Below, piece by piece: positions 1 to 6,205 of a stretch of DNA of 12,314 nt (position 1 is its first letter; each line of letters begins with the position of its first letter). The DNA lies in contig CAZFBD010000096.1 in the NCBI GenBank assembly GCA_964517125.1, positions 1 through 12,314 of the forward strand, in the 5' to 3' direction. Both the position numbers and the translations under genes were made by a program. The stretch comes from SHLQ01 sp964517125. GTDB lineage: Bacteria; Actinomycetota; Acidimicrobiia; Acidimicrobiales; SHLQ01. The notes beneath the pieces are model-generated. The model was given only the letters and a program-made list of their open reading frames with translations. It was not told where the DNA came from and made no database searches.

Positions 1-545
1 TGATCGGTCGGTTCGAGGAACCACCTGCCATCGTGTTCGTCACGGCCTTCGACACACCAGCGTCCGACGCCTTCGAACTCGCCGCAGTCGACTACCTGCG
101 GAAGCCGGTGGCCGCCGACCGGCTGAGCCGCGCGGTGCAACGTGTGTGTGCCGTCCGCAGCGGAGCGACCCGAGAACCCGACCTGCAACCAGATCGACTG
201 GCGGTGTCGACCAGCGGGGGCCGCCAGGTCTTGTTGCTGCCATCCGAGGTGACGCGCTTCGAGGCGTCCGGTGACTACGTACGAGTTCACACCACAAACG
301 AGTCGTTCCTGATACGCGACACCATGGCGCGCCTGACTGACGCATGGAGCCGACATGGGTTCGTCCGGATTCATCGGGGGCACGCTGTCCGCATGTCGGC
401 CGTCAGCGAAGTCCGCAGCTCGTCGAGCGGACGGTTCGTGCTCGTCAACGACAAGGAGCTTCCGGTCTCGCGGCGATACGCCCGCGAGCTCACCCTCCGG
501 CTCACCGGAGAATCGTCGAGCAGAGCGACGCAGGCCGGCAGCTAG
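1..545 (+). CDS. LytTR-family response regulator, 3' part (5' end outside window)
   Basis: A DNA-binding response regulator of a two-component system. The frame is open from position 3 to the TAG at 543-545, so the first methionine-like codon at 33 (GTG) is internal and the true start lies upstream. The visible part begins in the last third of the receiver domain: the VTAFD stretch holds the conserved Thr/Ser switch position, and DYLRKPV holds the conserved lysine (codon 102-104). The phosphorylated aspartate must lie before the window. After a linker of about 35 residues, the C-terminal half is a LytTR domain (LPSEVTRFEASGDYVRVHT, then FVRIHRGHAV and LPVSRRY, typical of the fold). LytTR regulators usually pair with a LytS/AgrC-type sensor kinase, which may be encoded just upstream. 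The TRAP operon follows in the same direction after 198 bases; control of it by this regulator is possible but not shown. Confidence 0.9.
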   Translation, partial: IGRFEEPPAIVFVTAFDTPASDAFELAAVDYLRKPVAADRLSRAVQRVCAVRSGATREPDLQPDRLAVSTSGGRQVLLLPSEVTRFEASGDYVRVHTTNESFLIRDTMARLTDAWSRHGFVRIHRGHAVRMSAVSEVRSSSSGRFVLVNDKELPVSRRYARELTLRLTGESSSRATQAGS

Positions 546-588
546 CCGCTCCGTTCGCCGACCGTTCGTCGCAATCGCCCGCGAGTGA

Positions 589-603
589 GCCCGTTCCACG
601 GGC
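589..603 (+). terminator. Weak hairpin, possible terminator after the LytTR gene
   Basis: GCCCGT (589-594) pairs with ACGGGC (598-603) around a TCC loop, 44 bases after the regulator stop. The stem is only 6 bp and no U-tract follows. It is the only hairpin I noticed between the two genes, so it is offered as a candidate and could be chance in high-GC DNA. The rest of 546-709 holds no gene I can support; a promoter for the TRAP operon is expected there, but I found no clear -35/-10 pair. Confidence 0.3.
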
Positions 604-693
604 CGCCTGCTGAAAACCTGCCGTTTGCTCTGGACGATGGCCACCAGTGCGGTCAAGGATGGAGTCGTTCGTAGCGGGGGGAACTGCTGCGAC

Positions 694-703
694 AGGGGAG
701 GGG
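694..703 (+). promoter_or_regulatory. Strong Shine-Dalgarno sequence serving a mini-ORF rather than dctQ directly
   Basis: The purine run AGGGGAGGGG ends 6 bases before ATG 710 and about 40 bases before the dctQ ATG at 744. It is one of the best ribosome binding sites in the window, yet it is wrongly placed for dctQ. There is no in-frame ATG, GTG or TTG for dctQ between the in-frame stop TAG at 672-674 and position 744, so the site cannot serve a longer dctQ. Closer to dctQ, GGAGGG (725-730) and GAGG (735-738) give weaker options. Confidence 0.6.
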
Positions 704-709
704 AAGTTC

Positions 710-751
710 ATGGTGCATTTCGCCGGAGGGTGTCGAGGCTTGCATGGCTGA
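710..751 (+). CDS. 13-residue leader-peptide candidate overlapping the dctQ start
   Basis: ATG at 710 follows a strong ribosome binding site by 6 bases and reads MVHFAGGCRGLHG, ending at TGA 749-751. The stop lies just past the dctQ ATG (744-746), in another frame, so a ribosome finishing the peptide would be placed on the dctQ start. This is the geometry of translational coupling. The peptide has no run of repeated amino acids that would suggest classical attenuation. I know of no family for it. It could be a chance ORF with the purine run acting as a standby site; no similar arrangement is seen before the other genes here. Confidence 0.4.
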   Translation: MVHFAGGCRGLHG

Positions 752-1613
752 GACCAGCCAAGACAAGGACCTGGAGTCCGTGCTCGAAGGAGTTCGGGTC
801 GAAAAGGAACTCGACGTGAGTGCCGATAGCCCGGCGGTGGCAATCTTCGCGACGATTCACCCGATCGGCATCGCCGCTATTGGTGCGCTGATCGCGGCTG
901 TGGTTGGCCACGTTGCAGTCGACACGGAGCGGTTGTTTGGCAACTTGTCGATTCTGCAATGGGCGGTTCTGGTTGCGGTCGTCGGCCTGTCGTTGGTCCC
1001 GCCTGCGCTGAACGCCGCACGAACCGCAATTGAAGCCATCGCTGCGGCGATCGCAAAGATCATCTGGATCCTCGCATGGGGTGTGTTCATCGTTCAGCTG
1101 ATCAACGTTGTGACGAACTTTCTCAATCCCCGCTTTGAACAGGACATTCAGTTTGGCGAGCTCACGAGTCTCGCCTGGCAGCTGTTTGGGGTGATTGCGC
1201 TGTTGGGCTTGCCGTATGGCGTCCGCGCTGCGATCAATCCGAGGATCGATTTCTGGTGGAGCGACTGGTCGGATCGGAAGAAGGCATGGCTCGACTTCGT
1301 CATGCACACCTTCTTCTTTCTTCCCTTTCTGTACTCGATGACAATTCTGTTGAAGATCTATGCCTTCACTGCACTCGGTCAGCGACGCGGCGACGGAACA
1401 TGGCCGTCGGGATGGCGGGTGTGGGAGACATGGGAGGACTCGCCCGATGCCGACCAGTTGCCTGTCGGTCCAATCAAGGCGCTCATCCTGGTGGGCTTCA
1501 TCCTGTTCGCCCTGCAGATCGTTGCAGAAATCATCAAGACCGGTTTCGTTCTGGCAGGTCGGCGTGAGTACGCCGGGCTGGCCACGGGCGACGAATTCCA
1601 GAGGATCGAGTAG
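744..1613 (+). CDS. TRAP transporter small permease (DctQ family)
   Basis: The small membrane subunit of a tripartite ATP-independent periplasmic (TRAP) transporter, which pairs with the large permease DctM to take up a solute with sodium. At 289 residues it is well above the usual 160-200 for DctQ. The extra length is N-terminal: hydrophobic segments near residues 32-60, 68-90 and 98-125 come before the part most like DctQ (about 140-160, 184-206 and 240-268). The charged stretch NPRIDFWWSDWSDRKKAW (from about residue 167) and a following FFFLPFLYSMT helix are characteristic. Long DctQ forms occur in the TRAP subgroup often labelled 'mannitol/chloroaromatic compound'. ATG 744 is the first possible start after an in-frame stop at 672. 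The stop TAG is 2 bases before the dctM GTG, so the two are probably translated together. The family call rests on topology, these motifs and the dctM/dctP neighbours. Confidence 0.85.
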   Translation: MAETSQDKDLESVLEGVRVEKELDVSADSPAVAIFATIHPIGIAAIGALIAAVVGHVAVDTERLFGNLSILQWAVLVAVVGLSLVPPALNAARTAIEAIAAAIAKIIWILAWGVFIVQLINVVTNFLNPRFEQDIQFGELTSLAWQLFGVIALLGLPYGVRAAINPRIDFWWSDWSDRKKAWLDFVMHTFFFLPFLYSMTILLKIYAFTALGQRRGDGTWPSGWRVWETWEDSPDADQLPVGPIKALILVGFILFALQIVAEIIKTGFVLAGRREYAGLATGDEFQRIE

Positions 1614-1615
1614 TC

Positions 1616-3247
1616 GTGCACACCGTCGCCAGCTTTTTGGCCATCGAGTCGTTTCTTGGAATGGATTGGGGGGTCTTTCTCTCGCTCTTGATGTTCACGA
1701 TTTTCATGGGCCTGATCCTCACTGGGTACAACGTGGCGTTCTCGTTCGCGAGCGTCTCCGTTGGGTTCGCGTTCCTGGGCGATCTGACCGGAGCCTTTCG
1801 TCCGGGAGCCCTCTCCGGTTTGGGCAACCTCTGGTTCGGAGCGATCAACGATTCCACCTTGCTGGCGGTCCCCTTGTTCGTGCTCATGGGGGCGATTCTT
1901 GAACGGTCGGGGCTCGCCGAGCGTTTGTTGAAGGCCTTTGGTCTGCTGATGGGCCCTCTACCAGGTGGTGTCGCAGCAGCTGTGGTGATCGTTGGCACGC
2001 TTCTTGCCGCTGCCACCGGTGTCGTTGCGGCGACCGTGATCGTGATGGGATTGCTCTCGCTTCCCGCAATGATGAAACTCGGATACGACCCGAAGCTTGC
2101 CTCGGGGGCGATCACCGCCTCGGGGACGCTCGCACAACTTCTGCCTCCGAGCATCGTCCTTATTCTGCTGGCGAATCAGCTTGGCGTGGGAATTCTCAAT
2201 CTCTTCGCTGGGGCTCTCCTGCCCGGTCTTCTCCTTTCGGGGCTCTACGTGGCCTACGTTCTGGGGGCCTCGATGCTGAATCCGTCCCGCGGGCCGGTCA
2301 TGCCTCCGGAGGAGCGATCGCTCGAGGGAAATCCGTCGCTTGCGACCAAGGCGTTCCTCGCCCTCGTCCTCGCGTCGATGGTGTTCCTCGTGTTGATCTT
2401 GCGGGGAGCGAAGCCGGGCAGCGAGGGTGCGCTGCAGTTTGCCCTGATCGGAGCTGGCCTCGCCTTCGTCGTCATTTTTGGTGCAATGGCGGTGACGAAA
2501 ATGCTTGGGACCGAGGTCATCGTGTCCATCGTGCCCACGCTCGCACTCATCGCTGGTGTGCTGTTGTCGATTTTCCAAGGTGTTGCGACGCCGTCAGAAT
2601 CTGGCGCTGTTGGTGTGGCAGGTGCACTGATCCTTACTGGACTGAACCGACTGGTCGACCGCCGCTTGATCAGCGAAGGCGCCACCCACATCAACACGGA
2701 CTGGCAGCTCACACCGTCAGCGCTGCGCCAGGCCGGTGTGTCGACGGCGAACATCACGATCCTCGTGATGACGCTGCTCTTTTGTTCCTCGTTCTTCCGG
2801 CTGATGTTTCGCGAGCTGGGTGGGTCGGACCAGGTTTCTGACTGGCTCACGTCTGTCGGAGGTGGAAAGTGGGGATTCGTCGCCATCGCGATGGTTGCCG
2901 TCTTCCTTCTGGGGATCAACCTCGAGTTCCTTGAGATCACGTTCATCGTCGTGCCGATCTTTGTGCCCGCCATGGCTGAGCTCGGATTCACGGACTCCGA
3001 GAAGATCTGGTTCGCGATGCTGATGGCCGTCAACCTCAACATGGCATTCATCTCGCCGCCGGTCGGCTTCTCACTGTTCTATCTGCAGAGCGTTGCGCCT
3101 CCGGAAGTGCGCACCGCCGACATCCACCGAGGTGCGATTCCGTTCATGGTGCTCCAGGGAATCGCACTCGTGATTCTCGCAGTGTTTGACGGGATCACCT
3201 TCACGTCAATCGAATGGTTCGGCAATCCCGACAGCATCAGCTCGTGA
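1616..3247 (+). CDS. TRAP transporter large permease (DctM family)
   Basis: The large transmembrane subunit that forms the transport pathway of the TRAP system. It has 543 residues against about 425 for the classical DctM, and is hydrophobic over nearly its whole length. Family signatures are LAVPLFVLMGAILERSGLAE (residues about 83-102), the helix containing TGVVAATVIVMG, LPPSIVLILLANQLGVGI and, in the second half, TPSESGAVGVAGA, matching the family's TP(T/S)EAGAVGA motif. Extra helices around residues 245-310 explain the size and match the enlarged small subunit. The chosen GTG lies 2 bases after dctQ; GAGGA at 1601-1605 is a weak ribosome binding site. ATG 1661 (residue 16, MDWGVFLSLL) is a possible alternative and would match family N-termini equally well. 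The dctP gene follows after 50 bases. Confidence 0.93.
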   Translation: MHTVASFLAIESFLGMDWGVFLSLLMFTIFMGLILTGYNVAFSFASVSVGFAFLGDLTGAFRPGALSGLGNLWFGAINDSTLLAVPLFVLMGAILERSGLAERLLKAFGLLMGPLPGGVAAAVVIVGTLLAAATGVVAATVIVMGLLSLPAMMKLGYDPKLASGAITASGTLAQLLPPSIVLILLANQLGVGILNLFAGALLPGLLLSGLYVAYVLGASMLNPSRGPVMPPEERSLEGNPSLATKAFLALVLASMVFLVLILRGAKPGSEGALQFALIGAGLAFVVIFGAMAVTKMLGTEVIVSIVPTLALIAGVLLSIFQGVATPSESGAVGVAGALILTGLNRLVDRRLISEGATHINTDWQLTPSALRQAGVSTANITILVMTLLFCSSFFRLMFRELGGSDQVSDWLTSVGGGKWGFVAIAMVAVFLLGINLEFLEITFIVVPIFVPAMAELGFTDSEKIWFAMLMAVNLNMAFISPPVGFSLFYLQSVAPPEVRTADIHRGAIPFMVLQGIALVILAVFDGITFTSIEWFGNPDSISS

Positions 3248-3284
3248 CGTTCACAGAACGCAAGACTCAACAAGCAAGAAACTA

Positions 3285-3290
3285 GGGAGG
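3285..3290 (+). promoter_or_regulatory. Ribosome binding site of dctP
   Basis: GGGAGG lies 7 bases before the GTG at 3298 and fixes that start. It is the clearest ribosome binding site of an annotated gene in the operon, which fits the need for more solute-binding protein than permease. The 50-base gap (3248-3297) holds no terminator that I can see, so dctP is probably cotranscribed with dctQM. Confidence 0.75.
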
Positions 3291-3297
3291 AAAGCAA

Positions 3298-4551
3298 GTG
3301 GAAAGTAATGAAGAGCAAGACGTGGTTCCGGAACTCGGGCGACGGTCCTTTTTGAGCAAGGCAGGAGTCGGGGTTGCCGGATTCGCAGCATCAGCCGGAC
3401 TTCTTGCCGCCTGCGGCAGCGACGGCGAGCCGTCGGACAACTCTGCTGGTTCAGGCGACGATGGTGACAGCGGTTCTGACAGCGGGGATACGTCGACCGG
3501 AGCGACCGAGGACGAGATCATCGAAGCGTCGCAGGATGCACCCGAGATCGAATGGGACATGGCGACATCGTGGCCAACGGCTCTTGTCACCATCTTTGGT
3601 GGCGCGACGTACTTCACCGAACAGGTCAGCCGCCTCACCGGTGGACGGTTCCAGATCACTGCCCGTCCCGGTGGGGAGATTGTGCCGCCGCTTGAAGTTC
3701 TTCCTGCTGTCCGCGATGGCGGAGCGCAGTCGGGACACACCGCGTCCTACTACTACTTCGGCATCAACGAGGTGCAACAGTTCGGTACGGCAGTTCCCTT
3801 CGGACTCAACCAGCGTCAGCAGAACGCGTGGCTGTGGCAAGGCTTCAACGGAAACCCCCGAGGTATCGACATTCTCAACGAGTTCTACGCCAACGAGTAC
3901 GGCACCATCAGCTTCCCCGCAGGCGGCACTGGTTGTCAGATGGGTGGTTGGTTCTCCAAGGAGATCGAGACGGTCGGGGACATCAACGGTCTGAAGATGC
4001 GCATTCCGGGTATGGCCGGGCAAGTTCTCACGAACCTCGGCGGCGAGCAGATCAGCGTCGCCGGTGGCGAAATCCTCCAGGCCATCCAAACCGGGCGCGT
4101 GGACGCCGCTGAGTTTGTGGGACCCACGGACGATCTCATCCTTGGTCTGGATGAGCTCGAGGGCGACCTGTTCTACTACCACCCGGGTTGGTGGGAGCCA
4201 GGAACCGCTCTTGAGGTCCAGTTCCCGCTCGAAGCCTTCAACAACCTGCCCGAGCAGTACCAGGCGGCCATCGAAGCAGCGGCCTCCATGGCAAGCACGA
4301 ACATGTTGGCCACCTACGACACGCTCAACCCGCGTGATCTTCAGACCATCAAGGGCTTTGCCGAGATCCGTGAGTTCAGTCCGGAGATCATGGGAGCGTT
4401 CCGCGACGAGACCGAGTCGGTGCTCGACAATATTGCGTCTTCAAACGGACAGTTCGCTGAGATTCTCGGACCATGGCGTGAATACCGCGATGCAGTGTCC
4501 GAATGGCACGGATTGGCCGAACGGTCCTATCTGAATCAGCAGTCCAGCTGA
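3298..4551 (+). CDS. TRAP transporter solute-binding lipoprotein (DctP family, TakP-like)
   Basis: The extracytoplasmic receptor that captures the solute for the DctQM permease. The 417-residue protein begins with a Tat-like signal (RRSFLSK, R15-R16), a hydrophobic stretch, and the lipobox LAAC with C39 as the lipidation site. This predicts a folded export substrate anchored to the outer face of the membrane. An acidic Ser/Gly/Asp linker (about 41-72) leads to the binding domain from about residue 83. Typical features are GCQMGGWF (212-219), LKMRIPGMAG with R235 as the expected carboxylate-binding arginine, GRVDAAEFVGP (266-276) and YYHPGWWEPG (293-302). The last motifs resemble the TakP 2-oxoacid-binding subgroup; at the E-W pair expected there this protein has E272-F273, so the ligand may differ. 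An organic acid is likely, its identity open. It is the last gene before a strong terminator. Confidence 0.92.
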   Translation: MESNEEQDVVPELGRRSFLSKAGVGVAGFAASAGLLAACGSDGEPSDNSAGSGDDGDSGSDSGDTSTGATEDEIIEASQDAPEIEWDMATSWPTALVTIFGGATYFTEQVSRLTGGRFQITARPGGEIVPPLEVLPAVRDGGAQSGHTASYYYFGINEVQQFGTAVPFGLNQRQQNAWLWQGFNGNPRGIDILNEFYANEYGTISFPAGGTGCQMGGWFSKEIETVGDINGLKMRIPGMAGQVLTNLGGEQISVAGGEILQAIQTGRVDAAEFVGPTDDLILGLDELEGDLFYYHPGWWEPGTALEVQFPLEAFNNLPEQYQAAIEAAASMASTNMLATYDTLNPRDLQTIKGFAEIREFSPEIMGAFRDETESVLDNIASSNGQFAEILGPWREYRDAVSEWHGLAERSYLNQQSS

Positions 4552-4572
4552 GTCTGCGAAAAGTCCCTCCGG

Positions 4573-4600
4573 GACGGTGGGGTCTTCGGGCCCCACCGTC
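4573..4600 (+). terminator. Hairpin terminator of the TRAP operon with UUCG tetraloop
   Basis: GACGGTGGGGTC (4573-4584) pairs with GGCCCCACCGTC (4589-4600); the 12-bp stem contains one G-U pair and is closed by C(UUCG)G, an unusually stable tetraloop. Beyond one G-A mismatch, CCG (4569-4571) and CGG (4602-4604) can extend the stem. No U-tract follows, as is common for actinobacterial terminators. It starts 22 bases after the dctP stop and ends 17 bases before the next start codon. Confidence 0.85.
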
Positions 4601-4616
4601 ACGGCTTGATGAGAGA

Positions 4617-5084
4617 GTGGCGACACTGGCATTGTCTGGCATCCGAGATCGAACGCTGCACAACTCCACAAAGAGCTTTCTCGCCGAAGACGAAGGAATT
4701 CGTGCGCTTGCGCACATGTGGACGAGACACCACCTGTGGTTGCCGTATGCCGCTGGAGCGTTCCTTGCGATGCTGGCGGTGGCGGTTGTTGTTGGCGTTG
4801 AGCAATGGGGTGGCCGGATCGGGCTGGCGATCGCCGGTGGCGCCATTGCGGCTATGGCGTCGACCGAGTACCGAATTCTTGCGCTCACGTCCGAAGGACT
4901 CGTACTTCTTCGTTCCAGCCGTGTTCGACAGAAGGCCACCGAACTCATCGAACGGCTCCCGAGCTCGATCGAGATCGCGCCAGTTGGTGGGAACCTCGTG
5001 ATGACGGACTGGCGTGTTGGTTCCGTCGTGTACAGCGTGATGAAGCGCCATCAGGCGGCGATCGTGGCAATGTCCCAACAATGA
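4617..5084 (+). CDS. Small membrane protein of unknown function
   Basis: I do not recognise this 155-residue protein. The frame is open further upstream, but an earlier start would run through dctP and the terminator, so GTG 4617 (VATLALSGIRDRTLHN) is preferred. ATG 4716 (MWTRHHLW) is the next choice. Residues about 39-75 form two adjoining hydrophobic segments (WLPYAAGAFLAMLAVAVVVG, then GLAIAGGAIAAMAS), suggesting a membrane hairpin. The C-terminal part (YRILALTSEGLVLLRSSRVR ... LVMTDWRVGSVVYSVMKRHQ) looks like a small beta-rich cytoplasmic domain resembling bacterial PH-like domains; this is an impression, not a match. Its TGA overlaps the next gene's ATG (ATGA, 5081-5084), implying translational coupling with the protease. 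The 16 bases after the terminator contain only a poor -10 (CTTGAT, 4605-4610), so its promoter is unclear. Confidence 0.7.
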   Translation: MATLALSGIRDRTLHNSTKSFLAEDEGIRALAHMWTRHHLWLPYAAGAFLAMLAVAVVVGVEQWGGRIGLAIAGGAIAAMASTEYRILALTSEGLVLLRSSRVRQKATELIERLPSSIEIAPVGGNLVMTDWRVGSVVYSVMKRHQAAIVAMSQQ

Positions 5085-5943
5085 GTGTGCGGGCGCGGGC
5101 ACGACGAATCGGTGTCAGCCTGGCCCTGATCCTGTTGGCCTCGGGGTGTGGAGACACACCGGCGACAGCTCCGGCCGAGCGGGCGGTCTCGCTTGAAACG
5201 ACGGCGTGTGGTCATGCCTCGATGACCTCGGGTGCCGGAATCATCGTCGACGACGGTTGGGTACTCGCGTCCGCCCACGTGGTCTCGGGCGCCGGGGACG
5301 TGACCGTATCGGGTGGGTTCGGCAGCGTGGCTGCCGACGTCGTCGTGTTCTCGGCTGCATCCGACCTGGCGCTGCTTCGGGTTCCTGCGGTCGAAGCCGA
5401 ACCCGTGCAGATCGCAACGGCGCAGGCTGGGCAGCAGGTCGTCCTCGCTGGTGCAGGGCCGTCGACCACACCGACGACGGCATCCATCCTCCGGCCCGTC
5501 GACGTTCGGATCGAAGCGGTCCGGTCCACCGATCGGGTGAGCAGGCTCGGGTATGAAATTGATACTCGGGTGGCGCTCGGAGACAGCGGCGGTGGTGTGT
5601 TCGATGTGGACGGCAACCTCGTCGGCGTCATCTTTGGTCGCACGCAGGCAACCGCCGATCGCAGCTTTGTCGTCCGTCNNNNNNNNNNNNNNNNNNNNNN
5701 NNNNNNNNNNNNNNNNNNNNNNNNNNNNNNNNNNNNNNNNNNNNNNNNNNNNNNNNNNNNNNNNNNNNNNNNNNNNNNGGCGTCATCTTTGGTCGCACGC
5801 AGGCAACCGCCGATCGCAGCTTTGTCGTCCGTCACGAAGAGATTCGGGCGCTTCTTGGGCAGGACCGGGTTGGCAGCTGGTCGTGCGATCCAGATCAGAG
5901 CCAGATTGTGGAAACCATGGGGGTTCAGACACCGTCGGGATAG
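5081..5943 (+). CDS. Trypsin-like serine protease lipoprotein, interrupted by an assembly gap
   Basis: A secreted S1/HtrA-like protease. Residues 1-22 are a signal peptide (Arg-rich start, then VSLALILLASG) with C23 in a lipobox-like ASGC, so the enzyme is probably anchored outside the membrane. The catalytic triad is visible: H66 in SAHVV, D95 in SDLALL and S169 in GDSGGGV. Downstream of a 100-N gap the same 55 bases reappear and then continue in the +1-class frame to TAG 5941-5943. Removing one copy plus the Ns (155 bases) restores a single reading frame of 235 residues ending in a tail with SWSCDPDQ. C43 and the tail cysteine could form a disulfide. No PDZ domain is present, unlike DegP. 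Read literally, the gap makes the gene look frameshifted; I think it is intact. It overlaps the upstream membrane-protein gene by 4 bases. The substrate is unknown. Confidence 0.88.
5624..5678 (+). repeat. Left copy of the 55-base direct repeat flanking the gap
   Basis: These 55 bases, running from GGCGTCATCTTTGG to the last base before the Ns, are identical to 5779-5833. They encode protease residues 182-199 in frame. Two contigs cut at the same assembly-graph node would carry such a shared end. Confidence 0.97.
5679..5778. other. Assembly gap of exactly 100 Ns
   Basis: The run is exactly 100 N, the usual placeholder for a gap of unknown size. With identical 55-base flanks, the true gap length is probably minus 55, meaning the contigs overlap and nothing is missing. 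Confidence 0.99.
5779..5833 (+). repeat. Right copy of the 55-base direct repeat flanking the gap
   Basis: Identical to 5624-5678 but offset by 155 bases, so its coding phase is shifted by 2 relative to the left copy. It continues directly into the rest of the protease gene (HEEIRALLGQDRVGSWSC). Confidence 0.97.
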
Positions 5944-5975
5944 CGGAGATAAAGGTCCCATGAAGGTTCTCTGGC

Positions 5976-6188
5976 GTGCCTCAAGTTCGCTGGGAAGCCG
6001 ACGATCTTCTCTTCATGCTCATGATCGAACTCATCGCGAACACCATGCTCTTCACGATCGTGCTGGGCCTGGGGCTCGTGGCTGCACTTCGGGGCGTCGG
6101 CCACCTGAACGAACTCGCAAACCGCTCAGTCGTGCGGATCGAGACCCGCAACATGGATCACGACCTGCGTCGGTTCCTCGACGACTGA
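5976..6188 (+). CDS. Small single-pass membrane protein of unknown function
   Basis: A 70-residue protein, unrecognised. It has a short charged N-terminus (PQVRWEADD), one long hydrophobic segment (about residues 11-42, LLFMLMIELIANTMLFTIVL onward), and a charged tail with many Arg, Asp and Asn residues ending RRFLDD. The tail probably sits in the cytoplasm. The GTG start at 5976 has GAAGG 9 bases upstream (5962-5966). ATG 6015 or 6021 would remove the charged N-terminus and leave a protein starting inside the helix, so I prefer GTG. It lies 32 bases after the protease gene in the same direction, so cotranscription with 4617-5943 is likely. Coding potential is plausible but the small size makes the call less certain. 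Confidence 0.6.
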   Translation: MPQVRWEADDLLFMLMIELIANTMLFTIVLGLGLVAALRGVGHLNELANRSVVRIETRNMDHDLRRFLDD

Positions 6189-6205
6189 GACGTTCCGGTT
6201 CTCAG
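6185..6205. terminator. Candidate bidirectional hairpin between convergent genes
   Basis: CTGAGA (6185-6190) pairs with TCTCAG (6200-6205) across a 9-base loop. The two arms carry the opposing stop codons: TGA of the small membrane protein (6186-6188) and, on the minus strand, TGA of the nucleoside hydrolase (6202-6204). The stem is short and lacks U-tracts, but its placement at the convergent junction suits a shared terminator. Confidence 0.4.

Noticed and set aside
3451..4182. 243-codon open frame on the minus strand
   Set aside because: Antisense shadow of dctP; the plus-strand frame carries the signal peptide and all family motifs.
5624..5833. Genuine tandem duplication or a mobile-element target duplication around the gap
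   Set aside because: The copies abut a placeholder of exactly 100 Ns and collapse into one intact reading frame; an assembly overlap explains this more simply.
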